From assembly GCA_944382995.1 (NCBI GenBank), contig CALWOF010000005.1, positions 1 to 46,724 on the forward strand: a stretch of DNA of 46,724 nucleotides. The letters are read 5' to 3'. Positions 17,701-27,300 of the stretch are shown piece after piece. Source of the stretch: an uncultured Oscillospiraceae bacterium. Lineage in GTDB: Bacteria > Bacillota > Clostridia > Oscillospirales > Oscillospiraceae. The notes below the pieces were generated by a model. It saw only the letters and a program-made list of their open reading frames with translations. It made no database searches and had not been told where the DNA came from. Each line of letters opens with the position of its first letter. The stretch's first letter is position 1. Position numbers and translations under genes: made by a program.

Positions 17701-18918
17701 ACGCAGGCCCTCTGCACCCTCACCTCAGAGCACTACAGCTCCCTGGGCGCGGTGTGCCTGGATATCCCGGACTTCGCCGCGATCAGCAGCGGCCTCGGGT
17801 CTGAGTACGGGAGCAGGATGCTCTGGTACGTGGCAGGAACGCTGACGGACCTCTTCGGCGGGGCGCTGCTGTTCCGCACCTGGGAGTCACAGTTCATCGC
17901 CTTCTATCCCAACACCACGCGGGAGGTCTTTCTGGGCCGCTGCGGCAGACTCCGGTCCATCCTTCAGCGGCGCTATCCCAAGCAGGTGCGCATCGGCCGC
18001 GCCTGGGCGGAGGGAGTGTTCTCCGGCAAACGTCTGGCGGAGGCGGCGCGGGCCGCCATGCGGGCGGGAAGGGCCGGGGACCCCGGCGGGGAGCTGTTTC
18101 CCATCCGGCAGGAGGACGCCTCCCCCGTGGCAGAGGCCACCCGGTCAGGGCGGTTCGTGGTCCACTATCAGCCCAAGATCGATATGCGCACCGGAGCCCT
18201 GACCGGCGCGGAGGCGCTGGTACGGGCGGTGGCGGAGGACGGCTCCGTCGTCCCGCCGAGCCGGTTCATCGAGCTTCTGGAGGAGGACGGCACCATCCGG
18301 GACCTGGATCTGTTCGTTTTGGAGCAGGCGCTCTCCCAGGCGGAGCAGTGGCGCGCCGAGGGCCTGTATGTGGTGCCGCTGGCGGTGAACATCTCGCGGG
18401 CCACCCTGGTCCACCCCTCCACGCTGGCGTCGGTGCTGGCCATCCAGAGCCGCTACCCGCAGCTGCCCCCCGAAACACTGGAGCTGGAGATCACGGAGCG
18501 GGGCAATATCGATGCCGCGGGATTCCGGCAGCTGGCGGAGCAGTTTCACGCCAGCGGGATCCGGATCGGCCTGGATGACTTCGGCTCCCAGTACGCCAAC
18601 ATCACGCTGCTCACCGGCGTGCGGTTCGACACGCTGAAGCTGGACCGGGCGATCATCGCGGAATTGGAGAACAGCCCCATCACGCAGACGCTGGTCCGGG
18701 ACCTGGTGCAGATCTGCCGGGCCTACGGCATGGCCTGCGTGGCCGAGGGGGTGGAGACCGAGGGACAGGTCCGCACCCTGCTGGAGATGGGATGCACCTG
18801 CGGCCAGGGCTTCTACTACGACCGCCCCCTGCCGCCGGCGGCCTTCAGCCAGAAATATCTGCGGAAAAGCGCCTCCCCCGGGGGAGAAAATCCACAGGAT
18901 AAGGAGCAATGCGTATGA
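14800..18918 (+). CDS. multidomain diguanylate cyclase/phosphodiesterase (GGDEF-PAS-GAF-EAL)
   Basis: A 1372-residue soluble protein. First comes an intact GGDEF domain (about 25-180; GGDEF at 103-107, with the RxxD inhibitory site RASD at 94-97). Then three PAS-like domains (about 205-325, 340-450, 470-590), a degenerate GGDEF-like segment (595-755), a GAF-like domain (800-945), a second degenerate GGDEF (962-1095) and an EAL domain (1110-1355). EAL residues are complete: AEALVR, VNIS, EITE, LDDFGS, LKLD, AEGVE and GQGF. It can in principle both make and break c-di-GMP, switched by the sensory modules. ATG 14800 has GAGGACAGAGGG upstream. It is co-transcribed with the CheBR fusion (4-nt overlap ATGA). 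Confidence 0.88.
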   Translation: MEEKNRLAPAEERLQDRFEELQQRATKDALSGLLNRATMEQYIRDRLRTMGREDSCALFIVDLDNFKQVNDTFGHPAGDQAIRKTGQILSGIFRASDIVGRLGGDEFAAFLCGRVTDEMVRQRAADICAQLHIVLGDREIIHLTASVGVYLAGRGQEFEGLYQTADLALYKAKKAGKHRFCLKSREGYQESGREAFRPVNAISLGGLLEQMGSGVALLEMGDPPQVIYVSPSYCRIADLDAGAFPLPKALSELIHPDDLPPLEEALQQGLRQGSAVEHTHRISMDGGRTWRWWYIRAIQVEYNTKAPVMLVTAVDISGFKETERRQAQQIRRLQTALGQTSKRLWEVDLPAGAFRAYTRDGTFRPLGKGETAFPDDLIEGGWIHPGSVARFRDFAQELLGGRAQGFGNFAVRIGDAGCYSWASVSYRTLFDEAGRAVQAVGVLEELPQGLTGRDGWAPDQAQLPERLAADLIVRMRADLDLDTVETLWMEGSDLTGQVRETRCSQVLQLERQKIFCPGEQQEFPAHFDREELLRLFRAGRHWLCAEYRRTDGGGSIRWVRHVLYLAEGPADRHVRLFVYLIRLDPGRLLEPAIHRESRRDPVTRLFDRDSIRGIAEDLFSDRKNGNRAVAVLQVHGLPQPSPGTDAQTEQLRYAIAAALALTLGGSCVLGQHSPDRTVIVFPSVTEKEDLHRSLEEAVAFVRRMLAGEPDGGALRFIVGVQLVPAAAAVYSDMLAQAVRVCDFWWNAAADTVAFAPEDADWDWTQLPRPDREDRVSVIRAAELERPLSEREKDVALDCVSGMLTARTLDASLRGVLQTIGAYYRADRVYTLMLTEERRTVVMTFEWTSARKRSIQQAVSGTRLERFPLLRRCMSEQAPVFLSRQAPIDLDGESEETAPWYFTAVPLIRDQQTEGFLCIENAREHPEDAALFSTLIPFMLQQRERFSRAERSAGAAEQLMDLPDLRAYTQALCTLTSEHYSSLGAVCLDIPDFAAISSGLGSEYGSRMLWYVAGTLTDLFGGALLFRTWESQFIAFYPNTTREVFLGRCGRLRSILQRRYPKQVRIGRAWAEGVFSGKRLAEAARAAMRAGRAGDPGGELFPIRQEDASPVAEATRSGRFVVHYQPKIDMRTGALTGAEALVRAVAEDGSVVPPSRFIELLEEDGTIRDLDLFVLEQALSQAEQWRAEGLYVVPLAVNISRATLVHPSTLASVLAIQSRYPQLPPETLELEITERGNIDAAGFRQLAEQFHASGIRIGLDDFGSQYANITLLTGVRFDTLKLDRAIIAELENSPITQTLVRDLVQICRAYGMACVAEGVETEGQVRTLLEMGCTCGQGFYYDRPLPPAAFSQKYLRKSASPGGENPQDKEQCV

Positions 18919-21497
18919 GAAAACCAGAGGAAATGCAGGCAGCGGCGGACGGCGCCTCCCCGCAGACGCCCATGGTCATCGGCATCGGCGCCTCCGCCGG
19001 CGGGCTGGAGGCACTGCAGCAGTTCTTCGGCTGCATGCCTCCCAACAGCGGCCTGAGCTTTGTGGTGGTGCAGCACCTCTCGCCGGACTATAAGAGCCTG
19101 ATGGCGGACATCCTGGGCAAGCACACGGAGATGGCCGTCTGTCAGGCGGAAAACCACATGGCCATTGAGCCGGACACCGTCTATCTGATCCCGCCCAAGA
19201 AGTACATGACCGTTCGGGATGGGCAGCTGATCCTCTCTGATGCGCCCGGCACCCTGAACCACCCCATCGACGCCTTCTTCGCCTCCCTGGCGGAGGAGAA
19301 GCGGGAGCACGCCATCGCCGTGGTCCTCTCCGGCACCGGGTCCGACGGCACCAACGGCGTCAAGGCGGTGAAAGAGGTGGGCGGGCTGGTCATCGCCCAG
19401 GACCCGGACAGCGCCAAGTTCGACGGCATGCCCCGCAGCGTCATCAACACGGGCCTGGCCGACTTCGTCCTCTCCCCGGAGGAGATCGCCGAGGAGATCC
19501 TGAACTTCTCCAACACGCCGCTTCTGCTGCGGCCTCTCCGCAGCGACGGCCTGCTCTGTGAGGACGAGTCCCTCTTCTCCGAGGAGGAGACCCTCTCCCA
19601 CATCTACACCATCCTGAAAAATGCCAGCGGCATCGACTTTACTTACTACAAGCGCTCCACCATCCTCCGGCGCATCGAGCGGCGGATGCTGGTGACGCAC
19701 ACCGCCACGCTCTCGGACTTTGCCCGCCTTCTGGGGGACAGTCCGGAGGAGGTGAACATCCTCACCCGGGAGATCTTCATCGGCGTCACCAGCTTTTTCC
19801 GGGATCCGGCCTTCTTCGAAAAGCTCAAGTACAACGCCATCTACAAGATCGTGGAGCGGACCCGGGAGGACGAGCCCATCCGGGTGTGGTCCGCAGGCTG
19901 CTCCACCGGCGAGGAGGCCTACTCCATCGCCATCCTCTTCCAGGAGGTCATGGAGGAGCTGCAGGTCCAGCGGGACGTGAAGATCTTCGCCACCGACGTG
20001 GACAGCCGCGCCATCGAACAGGCGGGCAAGGGCGTCTTCTCCGAGAACATCATCGACGACGTCACCCCCGACCGGCTGGCCAAGTTTTTCATGAAGCAGA
20101 ACGACCAATACCACATCTCCAAGTCCGTCCGCCGGATGATCGTCTTTGCCACCCACAACATGTTTTCCGATCCCCCCTTCGGCAAGCTGGACCTCATCAG
20201 CTGCCGGAACGTGATGATCTACTTCCAGCCGGTGATGCGCAGAGGGCTCTTCGCCATCTTCCACTCGGCCCTGAAGAACGGGGGCTTCCTGTTCCTGGGC
20301 AAGAGCGAGACCGCCGGGGAGTATGTCAGCCTCTTCAAGCCCGTGTGCTCGGCGGAGAAGATCTACCTCCACAAGGCGGAGGGCAAGGTGGAGGATCTGG
20401 CGCCTCCCACCTTCAACATCCCCAATGTACAGAACATCGCCCTGAAGAACATCCACGCCGGCATGAGTCAGAGCGACGACACCACCGAGGAGAGCCGCTA
20501 TACCCGCTTTCTGGAGCACCATCTGCCCGCCTCGGTGGTCATCGGCGAGGACGATACGGTGCTGCACTTCTTCGGCGACTACAACCAGTATCTGACCCTG
20601 GCCCCCGGCCGGGCCTCCCTGAACTTCTTCTCCATGCTGTGCAAGGACCTGTCCCTGGTGGCGGCCACCGCCATCAGCCGCTGCCGCACCGAGCACACCG
20701 CCGTCACCTACACCGACATCGCGGTGGACACCCCCTCCGGCCGGAAGGTCATCGACCTGACCGTGGAGCCCATCCCCGGGCAGGAGGGAGAGAACGAGCT
20801 CGCGGCCGTCCTGTTCCTGGACCGGAGCGCCGACAGGCCCGGCGGCGTGGTGGAGAAGTACGACCTGGACGCCACCGCCGCACGGCGCATCTCCGACCTG
20901 GAGCGGGAGTTCCAGGTGTCCCAGCGGGACCTGCGGTCCACCATCCAGCGGCTGGAGACGGTGAACGGCGAGCTCCAGGCCGCCAACGAGGAGCTGCTCA
21001 CCGCCAACGAGGAGCTGCAGAGCTCCACGGAGGAGCTCCAGTCGGTGAACGAGGAGCTCTACACCGTCAACACCGAGCACCAGCTGAAGCTGGACGAGCT
21101 GACCACCATGACCAACGACCTGTCCAATTTCCTGTCCTCCACCATGATCGGCATCCTGTTCGTGGACGGAGATCTGAACATCCGCAAGTTCACCGAGTAT
21201 GTGGGCCGGGAGTTCCAGCTGATGGAGCACGATGTGGGCCGGAACATCCAGATCTTCGCCCACAGCTTTCCGGAGGAGGCCATCGAGGCGGACTGCCGCA
21301 CCGTCCTGCGGGATCTGGTGTCCATCGACCGGGAGGTCACCGCCATGAACGGCCGGTGCTACACCCTGCGCATCGCGCCCTACCGCACCACGGAGAACAG
21401 CATCCGGGGGCTGGTCATCACCATCATCGACTCCCTGGGCACGGTCCGGGAGCCCAGGTCCGCCGCGGAGGCGCCGCCCGCTCCCGCCGCGAAGTAA
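18915..21497 (+). CDS. CheB-CheR fusion with coiled coil and PAS domain
   Basis: 860 residues. The CheB methylesterase domain (about 18-205) keeps the Ser-His-Asp triad: Ser27 (GASAGG), His54 (VVQHLSP) and Asp144 (GTGSDG). The CheR methyltransferase domain (about 225-480) has the SAM loop SAGCSTGEEAYS (326-337) and a CRNVMIYF strand. A long coiled coil with NEELQ/ANEEL repeats (about 655-725) and a PAS domain follow. No CheY-like receiver is fused to CheB. ATG 18915 is chosen over ATG 18909 because AAGGAG (18901-18906) is 8 nt before it and it gives an ATGA overlap. In chemotaxis these enzymes adapt receptors; no chemoreceptor, CheA or CheW is in the window. Fusions of this type are usually linked to sensor kinases and c-di-GMP proteins, as here. 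Confidence 0.9.
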   Translation: MRKPEEMQAAADGASPQTPMVIGIGASAGGLEALQQFFGCMPPNSGLSFVVVQHLSPDYKSLMADILGKHTEMAVCQAENHMAIEPDTVYLIPPKKYMTVRDGQLILSDAPGTLNHPIDAFFASLAEEKREHAIAVVLSGTGSDGTNGVKAVKEVGGLVIAQDPDSAKFDGMPRSVINTGLADFVLSPEEIAEEILNFSNTPLLLRPLRSDGLLCEDESLFSEEETLSHIYTILKNASGIDFTYYKRSTILRRIERRMLVTHTATLSDFARLLGDSPEEVNILTREIFIGVTSFFRDPAFFEKLKYNAIYKIVERTREDEPIRVWSAGCSTGEEAYSIAILFQEVMEELQVQRDVKIFATDVDSRAIEQAGKGVFSENIIDDVTPDRLAKFFMKQNDQYHISKSVRRMIVFATHNMFSDPPFGKLDLISCRNVMIYFQPVMRRGLFAIFHSALKNGGFLFLGKSETAGEYVSLFKPVCSAEKIYLHKAEGKVEDLAPPTFNIPNVQNIALKNIHAGMSQSDDTTEESRYTRFLEHHLPASVVIGEDDTVLHFFGDYNQYLTLAPGRASLNFFSMLCKDLSLVAATAISRCRTEHTAVTYTDIAVDTPSGRKVIDLTVEPIPGQEGENELAAVLFLDRSADRPGGVVEKYDLDATAARRISDLEREFQVSQRDLRSTIQRLETVNGELQAANEELLTANEELQSSTEELQSVNEELYTVNTEHQLKLDELTTMTNDLSNFLSSTMIGILFVDGDLNIRKFTEYVGREFQLMEHDVGRNIQIFAHSFPEEAIEADCRTVLRDLVSIDREVTAMNGRCYTLRIAPYRTTENSIRGLVITIIDSLGTVREPRSAAEAPPAPAAK

Positions 21498-21532
21498 GGG
21501 ACCCGGCGGCACGGAGCTCTGAAAAAGACAGC

Positions 21533-21564
21533 AAGGCAGGTACCGGCTCCGGTACCTGCCTTTT
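21533..21564. terminator. bidirectional intrinsic terminator
   Basis: AAGGCAGGTACCG (21533-21545) pairs perfectly with CGGTACCTGCCTT (21550-21562) around GCTC, flanked by AAAAAG on the left and TTTTG on the right. It lies between the convergent CheBR gene (+) and a diguanylate cyclase gene (-) and can end both. Confidence 0.9.
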
Positions 21565-21579
21565 GTATCCGACAGCAGA

Positions 21580-22977
21580 TCAGACCGCTGCCGGGTCCGC
21601 CTCCGCCATGCTGCCGATCACCGCCTGATCCCGTCCGCGCTCCTTCGCCGCATACAGCAGGCGGTCCGCCTCCAGATACAGCTCCTCCGGCGGGCGGGGC
21701 GCCGTGACCCGCAGCGCGCCGATGCTGCACGTCAGCCCGCGGTCCGCCCAGGCGACCCTGTGCATACGCTCCCGAAAGCGGCGCAGCGCCACCTCCAGCT
21801 CCGCATCCGAGAGGTCTGCGCACACCAGCATGGCGAATTCGTCGCCGCCCATGCGGCCGATGATGCTCTCCCGGCCGAAGATCTCCCGCAGGCCCCTGGC
21901 CGCCTCCCGCAGCGCCCGGTCCCCCTCGGGGTGGCCGTAGGCGTCGTTGATCTCCTTGAAGTGGTCCAGATCCACCATGATGAAGCAGGCCGGCGGACTG
22001 TCCTGCGGCCGCAGAGACCGCAGCGCCCGGCTGCAGGCGGCGAAAAACGCCTTCCGGGTCATCACGCCCGTCAGAGAGTCCAGCTTTCCCTCCAGCGCCA
22101 TGTAGGAGGTATACCGCCGGTTCAGGATCAAAAACAGAACCACCAGCACCATCAGGGAGAGGATGCCGAACAGGAACTGCATCTGCAGATGCAGCACGTC
22201 GGCATAGCCGGTGTCTGTAAGCTCGATGCCGTTGACCTCCAGCACATAGTCGATGCGGTGCATCAAATAGAACGTCACCGCCAGCGCGGACACCAGCGTC
22301 ACCACGATGGCCACTGCCAGGGACAGCCGGTGGTACTCCTCGCCGGACCGCAGGGTGCGGGAGAGCTCCACCCGGCTCTGGAACCGCTGCCAGAGCCGGG
22401 AGCCTGCGGCCCGCCAGAACGCCAGCACGACGCCGGCGGTGGTCAGATTGAAGAGGAGATCCATGGGGGAGAGCAGGCCGCCGAGGGCATTGGCGGGGCC
22501 ATAGCCGGCTTCCGGGAAAAAGAGGCCCATGGTGCTGTAGACCATCAGGGAGTGGATCGTCCGCCCGAAGAAGGACACCGCTGCCACCCCGATCCACGGC
22601 CTTCGGAGATGCCGGGCGGCCAGATACAAAAGCCCCGCCGCCAGGCCGAAGAGCGTGCGGCTGCCCACGCTGAGGACGAGGCTGCCCAGAGGGTCTCCGC
22701 TGAGAAAGGGGGAGAAGAGCTGGTCTGCGGCCATGACATAGCTGGCGGAGGCCTTCCACATGCTGGCAAGGCCGAACACCGCGCCCACGGCGGCGGCCTC
22801 CGGCGGACCGGTCAGCGCCCCCGCCAGCAGCACCGGCAGATACGCGGTGGTGACGGAGATGGGCTCCACATGAAGATATCCGAAAAAGGAAAAGGACATC
22901 AGCAGCTCTGCGGCGATCAGCGCCAGCAGCGCGAACCGCCGCGTCGTGCCGCCGGAGCGCGCGTCGGGTCCTGTCAT
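21580..22977 (-). CDS. membrane diguanylate cyclase (ECF-S-like/GGDEF)
   Basis: 465 residues. The N-terminal half (15-185) is a set of membrane helices resembling the substrate-binding S component of ECF vitamin transporters (GALTGPPEAAAVGAVFGLASM); two more helices at about 218-240 and 268-287 flank a short external loop. The C-terminal GGDEF domain (about 298-450) has an intact GGDEF at 377-381. The inhibitory RxxD site is not conserved (RESI at 369-372). The start has GAGGAGG 7 to 8 nt upstream. It lies 46 nt downstream of the next cyclase on the same strand, so the pair is probably one transcription unit. The sensor half may read a vitamin-like small molecule; this is inferred from fold resemblance only. 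Confidence 0.85.
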   Translation of the reverse strand: MTGPDARSGGTTRRFALLALIAAELLMSFSFFGYLHVEPISVTTAYLPVLLAGALTGPPEAAAVGAVFGLASMWKASASYVMAADQLFSPFLSGDPLGSLVLSVGSRTLFGLAAGLLYLAARHLRRPWIGVAAVSFFGRTIHSLMVYSTMGLFFPEAGYGPANALGGLLSPMDLLFNLTTAGVVLAFWRAAGSRLWQRFQSRVELSRTLRSGEEYHRLSLAVAIVVTLVSALAVTFYLMHRIDYVLEVNGIELTDTGYADVLHLQMQFLFGILSLMVLVVLFLILNRRYTSYMALEGKLDSLTGVMTRKAFFAACSRALRSLRPQDSPPACFIMVDLDHFKEINDAYGHPEGDRALREAARGLREIFGRESIIGRMGGDEFAMLVCADLSDAELEVALRRFRERMHRVAWADRGLTCSIGALRVTAPRPPEELYLEADRLLYAAKERGRDQAVIGSMAEADPAAV

Positions 22978-23023
22978 GGTCGGTCCACCTCCTCGAAAAG
23001 AGCTTGCGCGGATATCGGTGCAG

Positions 23024-24133
23024 CTACGGCAGAGCCGTCAGGAAGAACTGCCCCTTTCCGCGGGCTTTTGCCTCGTAGAGCGCCCGGTCTGTCTCGCTGT
23101 AGAGCGCCTGGTAAGATATGCCGCCGGCGCCGGCCCGGCAGCCGCCGATGCTGCAGCCGGCTCCCACAGACTGCCCGTGCCAGGTGATCCGCGACACCCG
23201 GCGGATCAGATCCCGGGCCGCGGCCTCCAGGCTGCGGGCATCCGCCGCGCCCAGCAGGACCGCGAACTCGTCTCCGCCGATGCGGCTGAGGCCGAGGGCA
23301 TCGGGAAAAGCCGCCTCCACACAGTGGGCGGCCTCTTTGAGAACAAAATCCCCGCACGGATGGCCGAAGCGGTCATTGACGGACTTGAAGTCATCCAGAT
23401 CCGCGATGAGCAGGACGGCCTCTCCGCTGCGGAGGCAGGGCTCCGCGCACTGCTGGAACGCAGATTTGTTGAGCAGGCCGGTCAGCGGGTCCCGCCGGGC
23501 CAGGCTCTGGAGCTTTTCGTTCATCCGGCTGATCTCCAGACGCTGGGCGATGACGGTGGCATGGTGATGGGCATTGGTGAGGGACATCGCAAGCGCCACA
23601 ATGGCTGTGCAGGTGATGTTGACCCTGTCCCCGCCGGAGAGGATCCTGCCGGAGAGGGCCATCAGCAGCGCGTATGCGCTGCCGTGCATCAAAAGGGCAG
23701 GCGCTGCCGGCATGAGGATGAATACGGACAGCCCCAGCACCGCCGTGTAGTAGAGGCCGATCTCCGCCTGGGGATCCCGGAACAGGTCATAGGCGTTCAG
23801 GCACACGTGCCAGAGCAGAAAGAACAGAACACCGCCGTACTGCACCGCCAGCCGGCAGCGCAGAGAGCGGCCCCGCAGCAGAAAGCCCAGCAGCAGACAG
23901 AGGACGGCGGAGAGGAAGAGCGTGCAGTAGAACCCAAAGTAGATCCGGTTGTTGAGCGTGCCGAGGCCCGCGGAGGACCAGAACAGCACCCGCGCCATGT
24001 TGAACAGCTCCATGCCGAAGATCATGATGCAGATCACCAGCACAGACAGACGGTTGCGCTGATATGCAGCCTGCCAGAAGTCCGGGCGGATCTCCGGCGG
24101 GATCGCAAAAAAGCTCCGGATGCGGTGTTTCAT
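23024..24133 (-). CDS. membrane diguanylate cyclase
   Basis: 369 residues from the ATG at 24131-24133. A longer frame to 24229 is rejected because GAGAGGAG lies 9 nt before this ATG. Six or more membrane helices (about 28-190) form a 5TM/MASE-like sensor of unknown ligand. A GGDEF domain (about 205-365) follows, with DLDDFKSVND, GGDEF at 286-290 and ALYEAKARGK. The I-site position carries DALGL instead of RxxD, so product inhibition may be absent. It is the first gene of a two-cyclase unit behind a consensus-like promoter. Confidence 0.87.
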   Translation of the reverse strand: MKHRIRSFFAIPPEIRPDFWQAAYQRNRLSVLVICIMIFGMELFNMARVLFWSSAGLGTLNNRIYFGFYCTLFLSAVLCLLLGFLLRGRSLRCRLAVQYGGVLFFLLWHVCLNAYDLFRDPQAEIGLYYTAVLGLSVFILMPAAPALLMHGSAYALLMALSGRILSGGDRVNITCTAIVALAMSLTNAHHHATVIAQRLEISRMNEKLQSLARRDPLTGLLNKSAFQQCAEPCLRSGEAVLLIADLDDFKSVNDRFGHPCGDFVLKEAAHCVEAAFPDALGLSRIGGDEFAVLLGAADARSLEAAARDLIRRVSRITWHGQSVGAGCSIGGCRAGAGGISYQALYSETDRALYEAKARGKGQFFLTALP

Positions 24134-24179
24134 GGCGGAAAGCTCCTCTCTGCGGGCAGCCGCACGGGCGGTCAATAAC

Positions 24180-24208
24180 ATTATACAGATTCTGTCCGTA
24201 TTCTGCAA
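24180..24208 (-). promoter_or_regulatory. promoter of the two diguanylate cyclase genes
   Basis: Read on the - strand: TTGCAG (24208-24203), a 17-bp spacer, TATAAT (24185-24180). This is close to consensus. The start site would be near 24173, about 40 nt before the start codon. Confidence 0.85.
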
Positions 24209-24270
24209 GAGCGTTCCTGTATTTTCCAACTCTGTTTCCGCGGCGGCCGGACGGCCGAAGACGCGCGAAA

Positions 24271-24303
24271 GCGGGCCCGGCTCCGAAAGGGAGCCGGGCC
24301 CGC
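24271..24303 (-). terminator. terminator of the ABC transporter operon
   Basis: GCGGGCCCGGCTCC (24271-24284) pairs perfectly with GGAGCCGGGCCCGC (24290-24303). Read on the - strand the 14-bp stem is followed by only TTTCGCG. It starts 6 nt after the permease stop. Confidence 0.7.
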
Positions 24304-24308
24304 CGGGT

Positions 24309-27300
24309 TCACTCCACGGTCTTCAGGGACTCCACCATGTCCAGCTTTTTCAGCCTCCGGTGGGCGGCCAGATTCACCAGCAGGGAGAAGATCACTGTCA
24401 GAACCACCGCATAGGCGTAGCTGGAAAACGACAGGACCCGGCCGAACATCAGCATGTCGATCTCCACAGTCAGGATCAGCCACTGATGGAGCAGCTTGCC
24501 CATGACCATCCCCAGCCCCACGCCGAACACCGTCAGGATCACGTTCTCCCGGTAGATGTAGGCGGACAGCTCACCGTCGTAAAAGCCCAGGACCTTCAGC
24601 GTGGCCAGCTCCCGCATCCGCTCGGTGATGTTGATGTTGGTCAGGTTGTAGAGGACGACGAAGGCCAGGGCCGCGGCGCACACGATGATGAGCACCACCG
24701 CGTAGTCCACGCTCTCCAGGCTGGAGCCATAGATCTCCCGGGTGTCCTCGATCCGGGTCAGGGAGGTGACGCCGTCCAGCCCCACCAGCTCCCGCTCCAG
24801 GGCCTCTGTCTCCGGCGCATCCGTGGGGTAGTCCGCCAGCAGCAGGTTCTCCTCCGGCGCCGCGCCGAAGAGCGTCTCATAATACGCATCGGTCATATAC
24901 ACATAGTGCTGGATATAGTGCTCCGTCACGTCCGCCACCCGGACCTCCACCCGGCTGTCCCCATCCAGGGTGAGGGTGTCGCCCGGCTCCACATCCAGGA
25001 GCTTGGCCAGCTTCTCCGTCAGCACCGCCCCGTCGTCGGGAAGCGTCACCAGTGTGTCATCGGTCCGGTGGCGCAGGTGGATGAAGGGGGCCATGGACTC
25101 CTGATCCGGAAAGACCTGCACCGTGCAGTCCACGGTGTAGGCCCCGGTCTCCGCCGTCACGGACTCGCTGCGGCAGGTCAGGTAGTCCTCCGCCAGGGGG
25201 CTCTCGTCCAGGGCCTTCGTGATCTCCCGCAGCTCCCCCGGCGTCACCTTGTCCACCAGGCCGATCTGGGAGGTGTAGCCGTAGATCTCATCGAACTGCT
25301 TGTCCATGATGTCGAAGATGGACCCCCGCAGGCCGAAGGCGGTGACGATCAGCGCCGCGCACCCGCCGATGCCCACGACGGTCATCCAGAACCGCCGCTG
25401 GTAGCGGAACAGGTTCCGGATGGTGATCTTGTAATTGAAGGTGAGCCGCCGCCAGATCCGGGGGAACCGCTCCAGAAGCACCCGCTTGCCGGCCGGCGGC
25501 GCCTTGGGCCGCATCAGCTGGGCGGGAACGGCGGTGAGGGTGGAGAAGCAGGCGCCCAGGGCGGAGAGCGTCACGGTCCCCACGGCGGCCAGACACGCCA
25601 GGGCGGAGGTCACCGGCTCCAGCCCGTACTGGACGGGACCCAGTGTATAGATGATGTTCCAGGCATTGCAGATGATCCAGGGCAGCAGGGTCAGCCCCAC
25701 CGCCAGCCCCAGCAGCGCCCCGACGGCGCTGGCCAGGAAGCCGTAGCCCACATATTTGACGGCGATGGCCCCCCTGGAGTAGCCCAGGGCCTTCAGTCCG
25801 CCGATGGCGATTCGCTGCTCCTCCACCATGCGGGTCATGGTGGTCAGGCACACCAGCGCCGCCACCAGGAAGAAGATCAGGGGGAACACGGAGGCCAGAT
25901 TGCCCATCCGGTCGGCGTCCATGGAGTAGCTGACATAGCCTGCGTTGGTATTCCGGTCCAGGAGATACCACTCGCACGCCTCGATGCTCTCGATGTCCCG
26001 GCGGGCCTGCTCCAGCTCCTTCTGGGCCTCGGCGATCTCCTCCTCCGCCTCGGCCCTTCCGTCCTCGTACTCGGCAAGGCCCTCGGCGTATTCCGCCTCG
26101 CCGTCGTTCAGCTCCGCCAGGGCATCGTCCAGCTCCGCCTGGGCGTCAGCGGTCTCCTCCGCCAGGGTGGCCTTGGCGTCCTCCAGCTCCTGAAGGCCGT
26201 CGTAGTACTCCCGCCAGCCGTCGTCCAGCTCCGCCCGGCCGTCGGCGAGCTCCCGTTCGCCGTCCCGGAGCTCCTGCTCGGCGTCCTCCAGCTGGAGCCG
26301 GGCGTCCTCCAGCTCCGCCCAGCCGTCCTCCAGCTCCTCCCGGGCGTCCTCCAGCTCCGCCCAGGCCTCGTCCAGCTGGCGCTTGGCCGCCCGCAGCTGG
26401 GCCTGCCCGTCGTAGTACTCCGCCCAGCCGCTGTCCAGGGTCTGCCGGGTGGCCAGCAGGGTCTGATAGGAGGCGCGGACCGCCTCGGCGGTGGTCGGGA
26501 GCTCGCCGGCGTCCTCCAGCTGGGCCAGCATCTGCCGGGCGGTGTCCCGATTCATGCCCCGCTGGGCCAGCTGGCCGTCAATGGCGGCCAGCGCCGCGTT
26601 TACCTGCTTCTGCAGGGGCAGCAGACCGGGATTTCCCGCCGTGCCGTCCCCATTGAGGGTCGTCTCCAATGTAGCTTTTGTCGCGTTCAGCGCGGACAGC
26701 TGCGCCTGCTGCTCCTCTGTCAGCTGCCCGCCGCCGCTCACAAGCGCTTCTATGACTTCGATCTGGCCTGTCACGTCCTCCAGCTGCTCCTGCAGGGGCG
26801 TGATCTGGGCGTCCAGCTGCTCCTTCTGGGGCTCCAGCCTGTCCAGGTTCTCCACCGCCGTCCGCAGACCTTCGGCCAGAGCCAGCAGCTCGTCCAGCTT
26901 TCCCTGGACGGCCCCATGAGCTGCTCCAGCCTCATTGCCGCCCTCCGCCGCCAGGGCGGCGCACAGGGCCTCCGCGGAGCTGTAGCCGGAGCCGGGCAGC
27001 AGATAGGCGGTGACGAACTGCTCGAACTGTGCCTTGCCGGCGCGGTACTGGGCCTCGCCGTCGTTCAGCTGGTCCAGGGCGGCGCTGAGCTGCCGCTGGC
27101 CCGCCCGGTACTCGGCCAGCCCGTCCTCATACTGCTCCAGGCCGTCCTCATACTGGGCGTACCCGTCCTCATATTCCTCCAGGCCGTCCTCGTACTCCGC
27201 TTTTCCGTCGTAGTACTCGTCCCAGCCGTCGTCCAGCTCCGCCCGGCCGTTGAGAAGCTCCTGCTCACCGTCCTGGAGCTCGATCAGAGCCTCGGCCAGC

